64,000 nt of DNA, taken from contig NZ_OY726397.1 in NCBI RefSeq assembly GCF_963378095.1, positions 4,092,001 to 4,156,000 on the forward strand. The letters are read 5' to 3'. This DNA is from Mycolicibacterium sp. MU0053 (lineage in GTDB: Bacteria; Actinomycetota; Actinomycetes; Mycobacteriales; Mycobacteriaceae). Both the position numbers and the translations under genes were made by a program. Shown piece after piece: positions 18,612 through 27,424 of this stretch. Position 1 is the stretch's first letter; the number at the start of each line of letters is the position of its first letter. The notes under the pieces were generated by a model that worked only from the letters and a program-made list of their open reading frames with translations, was not told the origin of the DNA and did no database searches.

Positions 18612-19726
18612 TCAGCGCCCGAAGCAAACTCATCGCCCTGCTCGCCGCCGTCGCCCTGGCCGCGCTCGTCGTCGCGGGTGCGGGCTGGTGGTACCTCCAC
18701 GAGCGGATGAACACCATCAACGTCACCGCGCAGTTCGACAGCGCCGCGGGCCTCTACGAGGGCAACACGGTGGCGGTGCTGGGAATGCCGGTGGGCCAGG
18801 TCGCCAAGATCACCCCGAAGGGCAGTTACGTCGAGGTCGAGTTCACGGTGGACTCCGACGTCGCGATCCCCGCCGACGTACAGGCTGTCACGATCTCCAA
18901 CTCGATCCTGACCGACCGCCAGATCGAACTGACCCCGGCCTACACCGGCGGTCCCACCCTCGAGAACAACGCCACGATCGACCGCGAGCGGACCAAGACA
19001 CCGGTCGAATTCGCGCGCGTGCTCGATGTTTTGGACAAGATGGCAGGATCGCTGCGCGGCGACGGTCAGGGCAACGGACCGCTGGCCGCGGTCGTCGACG
19101 CCAGCGCCGCCATCGCCGACGGCAACGGGCAGCTGATGAAGGACGCGCTCGGCGAACTCTCGAATGCGCTGCGGCTCAGCGCCGATCGCGGCGAAGTCAC
19201 CCGCGATCAGCTGACCACCATCATCCGCAACCTGAGTTCGCTGCTGCAAGCCGCCGCCGACAACGACGCCACGCTGCGCGAGTTCGGCTCGTCGGTGCGC
19301 GCGCTCAGCCAGATCCTCGCCGACGAGAACCTCGGGACCGGGACCACCGGCAAGAAGATCGACGACGTCATCAAACAGGTCAGCGAGGTTCTCGACACCC
19401 ACCGCGAGGCCATCAAGCAGATTGTCGCCAACGGCGACACCGCGTTGATCACCACCGTGGAGCATCGGCGCGACCTCGCCGAGTTCCTCGACCTCGGGCC
19501 GTTGACCCTGGACAACATCTACAACGTCATCGACCAGCAGAACGGGGCGGCCCGGGCGAATGTGCTGGTCGACAAGGTGCTGTTCGACACCCAGACGATC
19601 AAGGAGGTCTGCAACATGATGGGCCTGCGCCAACTCGGTTGCAGCACCGGAACAATGCAGGACTTCGGCCCGGACTTCGGGCTGTCCTACATGCTGGACG
19701 GCCTCGCGGCGATGGGACAGAAATGA
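18608..19726 (+). CDS. MceD, mce operon 1
   Basis: 372 aa. Its signal anchor is LIALLAAVALAALVVAG. The MCE domain (residues about 35-115) contains AGLYEGNTVAVLGMPVGQV, followed by helical repeats and a C-terminal pair of cysteines (VCNMM, LGCSTG). The ATG at 18608 overlaps the mceC stop (ATGA). An earlier in-frame ATG at 18548 lies inside mceC and was rejected. Confidence 0.88.
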   Translation: MISARSKLIALLAAVALAALVVAGAGWWYLHERMNTINVTAQFDSAAGLYEGNTVAVLGMPVGQVAKITPKGSYVEVEFTVDSDVAIPADVQAVTISNSILTDRQIELTPAYTGGPTLENNATIDRERTKTPVEFARVLDVLDKMAGSLRGDGQGNGPLAAVVDASAAIADGNGQLMKDALGELSNALRLSADRGEVTRDQLTTIIRNLSSLLQAAADNDATLREFGSSVRALSQILADENLGTGTTGKKIDDVIKQVSEVLDTHREAIKQIVANGDTALITTVEHRRDLAEFLDLGPLTLDNIYNVIDQQNGAARANVLVDKVLFDTQTIKEVCNMMGLRQLGCSTGTMQDFGPDFGLSYMLDGLAAMGQK

Positions 19727-20988
19727 CGGCGCCGCGCACCAGACCGCGCTATGTGCTGCCCCTGGTGCTCACCGCCGGGCTCGGGCTCTCAGGTTGTGCG
19801 ACAGAGGGTTTGAGCAGCCTGCCACTGCCGGCACCAGGAGTGGGATCCGGGGGGTACACGGTGACCGCGGTGTTCGGCAATGCGCTCAACCTGCCCGCCG
19901 ACGCCAAGGTGAAACTCGCCGGCGCCGACGTGGGGCAGATGGAATCGATGCAGGCCCGCGACTACACCGCGGTGGCCACGCTGCGGATCATGGACGGCGT
20001 CCGACTGCCGGAGGGGACCACCGCCGAACTGCGTTCCGCGACGCCGCTGGGCGATGTGTTCATCTCGGTGCGGCCGCCCGCCACCGTCGAACCGAGCGCG
20101 CCGCTGCTCGGCGACGGCGACGTCATCGACATCGACTCCACGGCCTCGGCCGCCACCGTCGAGTCCGTGCTCGGTTCGGCGGCAATCCTGGTCAACGGTG
20201 GTGCGGTGCGCAGCTTCACCAACATCATCAACGGTCTCGGCAAGGCCACCGGCGATCAGGGCCAGGCCTTCGGCGCCCTGATCGACAAGACCAACCGGAC
20301 CCTGGGCAAGCTCAACGCCCGATCCGACGAGATCGCCACCGCGGTGTCCGAGACCAACAACCTGGTGGCGCAGATCGAGACCAAGAACGACGCCCTCGGA
20401 GAGCTGATGACCGAGGCCGGCCCCGCCGCCAACACCCTGGCCCAACACACCACCGGAATCGCCGATCTGGTTCAACAGGTCGGCGCTACCACCGACCAGC
20501 TCAAGAAGTTCCCGTCGATCGCGGGCACCGACACCAGCGGACGCAGCGTCATCGCCGACGCCAACCAGATCGCCGCATCCTGGAATGACCTGGTGGTCGC
20601 CCCCGATGCCACGCTGCGCTCGCTCAACCGCCTGATGCCGCCCCTGATCAAGGGCACCTCCGGCAATTCGCTGGCCACCCGGGCCAGCATCGACCGCCTG
20701 GTCCTGGGTTCGATACCGGACATCGGGTTCACCGGCGATGTGGGCCTGCACGGCCCCAAACGCTATAACTGGGAACAACTGGTCGGTTCGTTCAAGTACA
20801 CGCTGTGGCGCCTGCAGGAGCGCATCGTCGGCAAGGGCCCCGAGGTTCCGCAGGTGCCGGTGCTGCCGAGTCCGACCGAACCGGGCCAACTTGTGGTGGC
20901 CCCGACTCTCCCCGAGGCGCCACCGCCGCCCCCGGGCCCAGAGGCGCCCCTGCCCGGTCCGCCCCAGAACGCCGAGGCGCCACGGTGA
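19723..20988 (+). CDS. MceE lipoprotein, mce operon 1
   Basis: 421 aa with a classical lipoprotein signal: hydrophobic residues 11-22, then the lipobox LSGC with Cys near residue 25. The MCE domain follows (LPADAKVKLAGADVGQ), then a helical domain and a Pro-rich C-terminus (PPPPGPEAPLPGPP). MceE is normally the lipid-anchored subunit of the Mce hexamer, of the LprK/LprN type. It overlaps mceD by ATGA and mceF by GTGA. Confidence 0.9.
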   Translation: MTAPRTRPRYVLPLVLTAGLGLSGCATEGLSSLPLPAPGVGSGGYTVTAVFGNALNLPADAKVKLAGADVGQMESMQARDYTAVATLRIMDGVRLPEGTTAELRSATPLGDVFISVRPPATVEPSAPLLGDGDVIDIDSTASAATVESVLGSAAILVNGGAVRSFTNIINGLGKATGDQGQAFGALIDKTNRTLGKLNARSDEIATAVSETNNLVAQIETKNDALGELMTEAGPAANTLAQHTTGIADLVQQVGATTDQLKKFPSIAGTDTSGRSVIADANQIAASWNDLVVAPDATLRSLNRLMPPLIKGTSGNSLATRASIDRLVLGSIPDIGFTGDVGLHGPKRYNWEQLVGSFKYTLWRLQERIVGKGPEVPQVPVLPSPTEPGQLVVAPTLPEAPPPPPGPEAPLPGPPQNAEAPR

Positions 20989-22238
20989 TCGGCGCTGTGG
21001 CCGACGGGCTCGTCGGCGTGGCGCGCGCCGGTCACCGCAAACGCGCGTGGCTGTCGACGTGCGCGCTGATCCTCACCCTGGTGGTGGCCACCGCCTATCT
21101 GCTGCTCGGTGCGCTTCGGGTCAACCCGTTCGCGTCGAGCTACCGGCTCACGGTCGAACTTCCCGAATCCGCGGGGCTGCTGCCCAATCAGGACGTGACA
21201 GTGCGCGGGGTGCCGGTCGGGCGGGTCGAGCGCCTCGACATCACCCCGGCCGGCGTCAACGCCGTGGTCACCGTGAAATCGACGGTCCAGATACCGGAAT
21301 CCAGCGCTGTTCGGGTGTCGGGGTTGTCCCCGGCCGGCGAGCAGTACATCGACTTCGCGGCCGAATCCGAGGCCGGTCCGTTCCTGCAGGACGGCAGCGT
21401 CGTCACCCAGGGCCGCGCCACCGTGCCGGTCAGCCTGGCCGAACTGCTGGCCAACGCCGACGGGGCGCTGGCCCAGGTCGACACCGGCAAGATCGAACTC
21501 ATCAAGCGCGAGCTGAGCCTGAGCAAGGCCGGACCGCAGAAGCTGGCCGACATCGTCGACGGCGGAACCTTCCTGCTCTCGACGCTGGACTCGGTACTGC
21601 CCGAGACCACCAGCGTGCTGCGCACCAGTCGCGTGGTGCTGACCATGGTGGCCGACAAGAACGCCGGAATCGATGTCGCCGCAGACAATCTCGACCAGAC
21701 GCTGGCGGGGATCAGCAGCATGCGGGAGGGCTTCCGGCGCCTCACCGACCAGGCACCGGACGCGTTGGGCTCGGTCGACAATCTGTTGGCCGACAACTCC
21801 GACACCATGGTGCAGCTGCTCGGCAACCTGACCACCACCTCGCGACTGCTGTATCTGCGGGTGCCCGCATTGCACGCGCTGTTCCCCACCCACCGCACCT
21901 CGGTGCTGGATGCGCTCGGCAGCGTCATGCATGACAACGGGCTGTGGGCCACCGCCGACATCTACACCCGGTATGCGTGTGATTACGGCACCCCGCGGCG
22001 GTCGCCGGCCGCCGCCGATTTCGCCGAACCCTTCATGTACACCTACTGCCGCGACGACCACCCCGGAGTCCTGGTGCGCGGCGCCAAGAACGCTCCGAGG
22101 CCGGCCGAAGTGGACAACGGGGCCGGCCCCCCGGCCGGCGCCGACCTCGGCAGGACCACCGATCCGACGCCGCGGGGCCGGTACTCGATTCCGACGCCGT
22201 ACGGCGGGCCGCCGCTGCCGTTCGAACCCCCACGTTGA
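20985..22238 (+). CDS. MceF, mce operon 1
   Basis: 417 aa from a GTG overlapping the mceE stop (GTGA). The N-terminal anchor is ALILTLVVATAYLLLG, and the MCE domain contains LLPNQDVTVRGVPVGRV. The helical domain and a Pro/Gly-rich tail (PYGGPPLPFEPP) are typical of MceF. Two cysteines near the end (RYACDYG, TYCRDD) may form a disulfide. This is the last of the six tube subunits. Confidence 0.88.
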   Translation: MIGAVADGLVGVARAGHRKRAWLSTCALILTLVVATAYLLLGALRVNPFASSYRLTVELPESAGLLPNQDVTVRGVPVGRVERLDITPAGVNAVVTVKSTVQIPESSAVRVSGLSPAGEQYIDFAAESEAGPFLQDGSVVTQGRATVPVSLAELLANADGALAQVDTGKIELIKRELSLSKAGPQKLADIVDGGTFLLSTLDSVLPETTSVLRTSRVVLTMVADKNAGIDVAADNLDQTLAGISSMREGFRRLTDQAPDALGSVDNLLADNSDTMVQLLGNLTTTSRLLYLRVPALHALFPTHRTSVLDALGSVMHDNGLWATADIYTRYACDYGTPRRSPAAADFAEPFMYTYCRDDHPGVLVRGAKNAPRPAEVDNGAGPPAGADLGRTTDPTPRGRYSIPTPYGGPPLPFEPPR

Positions 22239-22264
22239 CGATGAACAGTTGCGAAGGAGACGCT

Positions 22265-22885
22265 GTGACGGTGACCACCGACAAGAATTCCGACACCGAT
22301 CCCGACGACGCGACCGCGCCCGCTGAGCCGACAGACACCGCTGAGGCGACGGACGTGCCCGAGGAGGAGGTCAGCGACGCCCCCGAGGAGACCGCGGCCG
22401 CGCCGTCGAACCGGCGCCGGTTGCTGCTCGGTGCGACCGCGCTGGTTCTGGTCGCGGCGCTGGGCGTCGCCGGGTTCCTGGGCTGGAAGCTGTGGGCGCT
22501 CAGCAGCGCGGCCGACGCCGGCCGGCAGGCGCAGGAGGCGGCGGTGTCCTACGCCCAGGTGCTGACCAGCATCGACTCCGAGATGGTCGACGAGAACTTC
22601 GACCAGGTGCTCGACGGCGCCACCGGCGAGTTCAAGGACATGTACTCGCAGTCCAGCACGCAGCTGCGACAGCTGCTGATCGACAACAAGGCCACCGCCC
22701 ACGGCGTCGTGGTGGAGTCGGCGGTGCAGTCGGCCTCGCGGGATCAGGCCGTGGTGCTGCTGTTCGTCGACCAGTCGGTGTCCAACACCGCCGTTCCGGA
22801 TCCGCGCCTGGACCGCAGCCGGATCAAGATGACCATGGAGCTGGTCGACGGACGTTGGCGGGCAAGCAAAGTCGAGCTGCCCTGA
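22265..22885 (+). CDS. Mce-associated membrane protein (Mas)
   Basis: 206 aa from a GTG at 22265 with GAAGGAG upstream. The acidic N-terminal region (about 55 residues rich in Asp, Glu, Thr and Pro) is cytoplasmic. One transmembrane helix follows (LLLGATALVLVAALGVAGFLG), then an extracytoplasmic SnoaL/NTF2-like fold domain ending WRASKVELP. Mas proteins follow most mce operons and are thought to stabilise the Mce complex. The gene is 26 bp after mceF. Confidence 0.85.
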   Translation: MTVTTDKNSDTDPDDATAPAEPTDTAEATDVPEEEVSDAPEETAAAPSNRRRLLLGATALVLVAALGVAGFLGWKLWALSSAADAGRQAQEAAVSYAQVLTSIDSEMVDENFDQVLDGATGEFKDMYSQSSTQLRQLLIDNKATAHGVVVESAVQSASRDQAVVLLFVDQSVSNTAVPDPRLDRSRIKMTMELVDGRWRASKVELP

Positions 22886-22902
22886 GTGCGCGGGTGATCG
22901 AC

Positions 22903-23691
22903 ATGGGCATCCGATCCGGCCTGGCGGCGGCCGTCGTGACGGCCGCGGCCGTGCTGACCGCGCCGTCGGCGGCCGCGGCACCGGCACCGTTCTGCGCGGA
23001 GTTGCAGGGCCACTGGGACGGCCAATACTGCCGCGCCCAGGTGGTCTCGGAGCAGCAGGCGACGCGCGAAATCAAGGTCGCGATTCCCGCCGAACTCATC
23101 GACGATCCCGTCGCCGGCCCGGTGCTGCGCGACTACCTCGCGACGCTGGTGGGCAACTGGCGGCGGGTGGGGGCGAAGATGTTCGCCGACAGCTTCGGTG
23201 AGGGCAACTACCAGGTCTTCCGCCGCGGCGATGTCACCTCGGTGGTGTTCCGGGAGACGTATCACGCCGACGGACCCGACTTCAACAACGCCTACCGCAC
23301 CTTCACCTTCGACCTCGCGGGCGGCCGTCAGTTGGCGCTGGCGGACCTGGTGAAGCCGGGCCTGGACCCGTTGGTGGCGATTCCGCCGCTGGCGCATCCG
23401 TTCGTGGTGACCGCCTTGGATCAGGCGCCGCCGCCGCACCAGCCCGGCAGCTATCCGTTCATCGCGGATCGTTGGACGCCCGACAAGGTCTACTCGGGCG
23501 GGTACAAGGCGTGGGCCCTGACCCCCGACGAACTCGTGCTCTACATGCCCGACTATCCGGTGGCGCGGGACTCCCCGACCGACTTCACGCCGGGGGTCAT
23601 GCAGTGGGCGATGGACGGCGGCACCGTGCAGGCGCACATCCCGCTGGCCGCGCTGGGGCCGGTGCTACGGCCCGAATTCGGGGGCAGCTGA
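22903..23691 (+). CDS. Exported protein with RsiV/DUF3298-like domain, end of mce operon 1
   Basis: 262 aa from an ATG at 22903; a GTG at 22894 is the alternative. A signal peptide (AAAVVTAAAVLTAPSAAAA) precedes a domain with FDLAGGRQLALADLVKPG, DRWTPDKV and AWALTPDELVLYMPDYPV, a beta-rich pattern of the DUF3298/RsiV type. Two early cysteines (PFCAEL, QYCRAQ) may pair. Exported proteins of this type can bind carbohydrate or sense ligands, but the role is unknown. The gene is 17 bp after mas and convergent with htpX, 7 bp away. Confidence 0.65.
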   Translation: MGIRSGLAAAVVTAAAVLTAPSAAAAPAPFCAELQGHWDGQYCRAQVVSEQQATREIKVAIPAELIDDPVAGPVLRDYLATLVGNWRRVGAKMFADSFGEGNYQVFRRGDVTSVVFRETYHADGPDFNNAYRTFTFDLAGGRQLALADLVKPGLDPLVAIPPLAHPFVVTALDQAPPPHQPGSYPFIADRWTPDKVYSGGYKAWALTPDELVLYMPDYPVARDSPTDFTPGVMQWAMDGGTVQAHIPLAALGPVLRPEFGGS

Positions 23692-23698
23692 CGGCTTT

Positions 23699-24604
23699 TC
23701 AGTAACCCCCGGGACGAAGACCGCCCCGGCCCGCCATGTCCTCGAGCCGCTTGATCCGCTCGGCCATCGGCGGGTGCGTCGAGAACAGCTTGCCGATCTT
23801 CTCCCCGGCACGGAACGGGCTGGCGATCATCAGATGCGCCTGATCGGCCAGCTTCGGGTCCGGTGGCAACGGCGCCTGCTCGATGCCGCCGGAGATCTTG
23901 CGCAACGCCGAGGCGAGCGCCAGCGGGTCGCCGGTCAGTTCGGCGCCGGACTGGTCGGCCTGGAATTCGCGGGAGCGCGAAACGGCCATCCGCACCACGG
24001 TGGCCGCGATCGGGCCGAGCAGCTGAATCAGCAGCAGCGCGAAGATGTTTCCGCCGCCGCCCTGGCGGTTGCCGCCGAACATGTTGGCGAAGAACGCGAA
24101 GTTGGCCATCGCGGTGATCACCGAGGCCATGGCGCCGGCGACGCACGAGATCAGGATGTCGCGGTTGTAGACATGCGACAGTTCGTGACCGAGCACCGCG
24201 CGCAACTCACGCTCGTCGAGGATGTTGAGGATCCCGGTGGTGCAGCACACCGCAGCATTGCGCGGATTCCGGCCGGTGGCAAAGGCGTTCGGATTCGCGG
24301 TGTCCGAGACGTAGAGCCGCGGCATCGGCTGGTGCGCGGTCGTCGCGAGTTCGCGAACGATCCGGTACATCACCGGGGCCTGCACCTCGGTGACCGGCAC
24401 CGCGTGCATGGCCCGCAGCGCCAGCTTGTCGCTGTTGAAATACGTGTAGGCGTTCGTGCCCAACGCGAACAGCAGGGCGATCCACAGCCAGATCGTCGAA
24501 CCCGTCGACTGCGTGAACAACGCCCCGATGAACATGATCAACGCCGAGAAGCCGACCAAGAGCACAAAGGTCTTGATCCGGTTACCGGTCGGATGCCAGG
24601 TCAT
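23699..24604 (-). CDS. htpX: HtpX membrane zinc protease
   Basis: 301 aa, M48 family. Two N-terminal membrane segments (residues about 12-30 and 38-54) are followed by the catalytic HELSH motif (HExxH) near residue 145 and a downstream [13 protein letters not shown] third-ligand motif, then two more hydrophobic stretches. HtpX degrades damaged membrane proteins. The ATG at 24604 is chosen over a TTG one codon earlier. It lies 72 bp after grcC1 on the same strand and matches the Rv0563 position. Confidence 0.92.
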   Translation of the reverse strand: MTWHPTGNRIKTFVLLVGFSALIMFIGALFTQSTGSTIWLWIALLFALGTNAYTYFNSDKLALRAMHAVPVTEVQAPVMYRIVRELATTAHQPMPRLYVSDTANPNAFATGRNPRNAAVCCTTGILNILDERELRAVLGHELSHVYNRDILISCVAGAMASVITAMANFAFFANMFGGNRQGGGGNIFALLLIQLLGPIAATVVRMAVSRSREFQADQSGAELTGDPLALASALRKISGGIEQAPLPPDPKLADQAHLMIASPFRAGEKIGKLFSTHPPMAERIKRLEDMAGRGGLRPGGY

Positions 24605-24676
24605 CAATGTCCTCCTACATGAGCACTGTCAGCTGATTAAACGACAACCGAGGCATCGAAGTTCCGTGAACCGGAA

Positions 24677-25684
24677 CTACCCGTCTCGGTTCACCGTGTA
24701 ATCCACCAGCGACGCCAGTGCGTGGCGGCCCGGGACATCGGGTAGCTGCTCGAGTTCGGCCAGCGCTTGCTGGGCGTAGTCCCGGACGGTCTCCTTGGCC
24801 CGGACCATCCCCGGGGACACCCGCAGCAGCGCCAGTGCCTCGGCCAGCACGGCCTCGTCCTCGACCGGGCCGGTGAGCAACTCCCGCAGCCGGGCCGCCT
24901 CGGGCCCGTCGTCGCGCAGCGCATAGAGCACCGGCAGCGTGTGCACGCCCTCGCGCAGGTCGGTGCCCGGCAGCTTGCCCGACTCGTCGGGGTCGCTGTC
25001 GATGTCGATGATGTCGTCGGAGATCTGGAAGACCATGCCCACCTGACCGCCCAGGCGCGCCAGGCGCTCGATCTGGTCCGCCGAGGCGCCGGAGAACGTC
25101 GCGCCGAACCGGCCGGAGGCCGAGATCAGGCATGCGGTCTTCTCGTACACCACCTTCAGGTAGTGCTCGATGGGGTCGGTGTCCTCGACCGCGCCGCGGG
25201 TCTCCCGCATCTGACCGGTGACCAGTTCGGCAAAGGTGTCGGCGATCACCAGCACCGCGTCCGGGCCCAGCCGCGAGACCAGCCGCGACGCCGTGGCAAA
25301 GAGGTAGTCGCCGGCCAGGATCGCGATGTTGTTGCTCCACCGCGCGTTGGCGCTGGGCGCCCCGCGGCGCACCTGCGCATCGTCCATCACGTCGTCGTGA
25401 TAGAGCGTCGCCAGATGGACCATCTCGATCACCGCGCCGGCGATGGTGACCTCGGTGGCGTCCGGGCGGGGCCCCAGGGCGGCCGCCAGCACCGTGAACA
25501 ACGGCCGGAACCGCTTCCCGCCGGCCAGGAACAGGTGCTGGACCGCCTCGGACATCAGGCTGTCGGCCCGGCCGAGTTCGGCCTCCATCAACTGCTCGAT
25601 CTGGGTGACTCCGTCGCGAACACTTCGGGCGAATTCGGGGTCCCCGAAGTCCACCCCCGCAACCACGCTCGCCGGCGTTCTCAT
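24677..25684 (-). CDS. grcC1: Long-chain polyprenyl diphosphate synthase (menaquinone side chain)
   Basis: 335 aa. The first Asp-rich motif is YHDDVMDDAQVRRG near residue 95 and the second is FQISDDIIDIDSD near residue 220, with GGKRFRP at the IPP-binding site. The residues before the first motif are small (VHLATL), compatible with a long product. From context it makes the C40-C45 tail used for menaquinone. The ATG at 25684 is only 21 bp from the divergent GTG of menJ, so the two share a very small promoter region. Confidence 0.85.
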   Translation of the reverse strand: MRTPASVVAGVDFGDPEFARSVRDGVTQIEQLMEAELGRADSLMSEAVQHLFLAGGKRFRPLFTVLAAALGPRPDATEVTIAGAVIEMVHLATLYHDDVMDDAQVRRGAPSANARWSNNIAILAGDYLFATASRLVSRLGPDAVLVIADTFAELVTGQMRETRGAVEDTDPIEHYLKVVYEKTACLISASGRFGATFSGASADQIERLARLGGQVGMVFQISDDIIDIDSDPDESGKLPGTDLREGVHTLPVLYALRDDGPEAARLRELLTGPVEDEAVLAEALALLRVSPGMVRAKETVRDYAQQALAELEQLPDVPGRHALASLVDYTVNRDG

Positions 25685-25705
25685 GCGTCCAACATACTGG
25701 TCATC

Positions 25706-26938
25706 GTGAACATCTACCCCGCCCATACCGCCGACGTGGCTGTGGTGGGTGCCGGACCGGCAGGTTCTGCCGCCGCGGCCTGGGCAGCACGGGCCGGCCA
25801 CGACGTCGTCGTCATCGATTCGGCGACTTTTCCCCGCGACAAGGCCTGCGGCGACGGACTGACGCCGCGCGCAGTCGCCGAGCTGCAATTGCTGGGCCTG
25901 GGCGGCTGGCTCGACGAGCACATCCGGCACCGGGGCCTGCGGCTGGCCGGCTTCGGTTCGGCGGTGCAGGTGGACTGGCCGGGGCCGTCGTTCCCGTCGA
26001 CGGGCTCGGCGGTCCCGCGCACCGAACTCGACGATCGCATCCGGCAGGTCGCCGAGGCGGCCGGCGCCAAGATGCTGCTCGGTGTCAAGGCCGTCGACGT
26101 GGAACGGGACGCGGCCGGTCGGGTCAGCGCGCTGGTCCTGGACGACGGCGCGGTGGTGCGCTGCCGGACGTTGATCGTCGCCGACGGCGCCCGCTCCACG
26201 CTGGGCCGGGTCCTGGGCCGGCAATGGCACCAGGAAACCGTGTACGGGGTGGCCGCCCGCGCCTACCTGGCCTCACCGCGCGCCGACGAACCGTGGATCT
26301 CCTCGGACCTGGAACTGCGGTCGACCGACGGCACCGTGCTGCCCGGCTACGGCTGGATCTTCCCGCTGGGCAACGGCGAGGTGAACATCGGCGTGGGCGC
26401 GCTGGCAACCGTCAAGCGGCCCGCCGATGTCGCGCTCCGGCCGCTCATCAAGGGATACACCGACCTCAAACGCGACGACTGGGGCTTCGTCGGCGCGCCG
26501 CGGGCGGTGTCGTCGGCGCTGCTGCCGATGGGCGGCGCGGTGTCCGGCGTCGCCGGCGTCAACTGGATGCTGATCGGGGACGCGGCCGCCTGCGTCAACC
26601 CGCTCAACGGTGAGGGCATCGACTACGGCCTGGAGACCGGGCGGCTGGCGGTGGACCTGCTCGACGGCCGCGATCTGACGCTGGCGTGGCCGGCCGTGTT
26701 GCAGCAACACTTCGGCAAGGGCTTCTCGGTGGCGCGGCGGTTGGCGCTGCTGTTGACCATCCCGCGGTTCCTGCCGATGACCGGTCCGATCGCGATGCGC
26801 TCGAGCACCCTGATGGGCATCGCGGTACGCGTCATGGGCAACCTCGTCACCGACGACGACGTCGACTGGATCGCCCGGGTGTGGCGCACCGCCGGCGCGG
26901 GGTCGCGGCGCCTCGACCGTCGCAAGCCGTTCGAGTAG
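25706..26938 (+). CDS. menJ: Menaquinone side-chain reductase (geranylgeranyl reductase family)
   Basis: 410 aa. The FAD Rossmann motif VVGAGPAGSAAAAWAA is near residue 11. The family signature DKACGDGLTPRAV and the FAD-phosphate motif IGDAAACVNPLNGEGIDYG are both present. In M. tuberculosis MenJ (Rv0561c, about 408 aa) hydrogenates one isoprene unit of menaquinone-9. The GTG at 25706 was chosen because it gives the standard N-terminus, and the gene is divergent from grcC1, its likely source of prenyl substrate. Confidence 0.88.
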   Translation: MNIYPAHTADVAVVGAGPAGSAAAAWAARAGHDVVVIDSATFPRDKACGDGLTPRAVAELQLLGLGGWLDEHIRHRGLRLAGFGSAVQVDWPGPSFPSTGSAVPRTELDDRIRQVAEAAGAKMLLGVKAVDVERDAAGRVSALVLDDGAVVRCRTLIVADGARSTLGRVLGRQWHQETVYGVAARAYLASPRADEPWISSDLELRSTDGTVLPGYGWIFPLGNGEVNIGVGALATVKRPADVALRPLIKGYTDLKRDDWGFVGAPRAVSSALLPMGGAVSGVAGVNWMLIGDAAACVNPLNGEGIDYGLETGRLAVDLLDGRDLTLAWPAVLQQHFGKGFSVARRLALLLTIPRFLPMTGPIAMRSSTLMGIAVRVMGNLVTDDDVDWIARVWRTAGAGSRRLDRRKPFE

Positions 26939-26940
26939 CG

Positions 26941-27420
26941 ATGGCTCCCGAGGCCTACCGGGCGCCGCTGCGGTCGCGCCGCGACGACATCGACGCGGCG
27001 CAGACGTTTCGACGCGCGCTGAGCCTGGGCTTGTGCGGCTTCGGCGGGGTGCTGCGGCCGGCCCCGGCCGATCTCGCTGCGGCCCTACGGCTGGCCGCGG
27101 AACAGTACGACGAGCGCACCAGCGCGCGGATCGCACGGTTTGCCGCTGTGGCCGACGGCGCGCTGGTGTGGACGCGCGCTGCCGACGGGATGTTCTGGCT
27201 CGGGCGCATCGAGGGACCGTGGCGCTACGACAAGACCGCGGCGGCCGCGGCGGTCGATCTGGTGCACGTGCGCCGGTGCGGCTGGGCACCGCGGCCGTTC
27301 CTCGAGCGGCACACCCCGGCGGCGGTGGTCGCGACATTCCGCCGCGGCGGCAAGAACTTTCAGCGCATCCGCGCCGAGTCCGCGGGCCCGGAATCGGAGC
27401 GCTGCTGGCAGCGCCATTGA
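26941..27420 (+). CDS. Conserved hypothetical protein
   Basis: 159 aa, starting 2 bp after the menJ stop and so probably in the same operon. The sequence is Arg- and Ala-rich with no membrane segment. Recognisable blocks are RIARFAAVADGALVWTRAADG and a TPAAVVATFRRGGKNFQRI end, which suggests a small alpha/beta domain. I do not recognise a function. It is convergent with the Tat-exported FAD oxidoreductase gene, 4 bp away. Confidence 0.55.
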   Translation: MAPEAYRAPLRSRRDDIDAAQTFRRALSLGLCGFGGVLRPAPADLAAALRLAAEQYDERTSARIARFAAVADGALVWTRAADGMFWLGRIEGPWRYDKTAAAAAVDLVHVRRCGWAPRPFLERHTPAAVVATFRRGGKNFQRIRAESAGPESERCWQRH

Positions 27421-27424
27421 TTGC

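Noticed and set aside
24666..24694. Inverted repeat GTGAACCG-N13-CGGTTCAC at the grcC1 3' end as a terminator
   Set aside because: It overlaps the last codons of grcC1, has no U tract, and htpX follows on the same strand; too weak to call.
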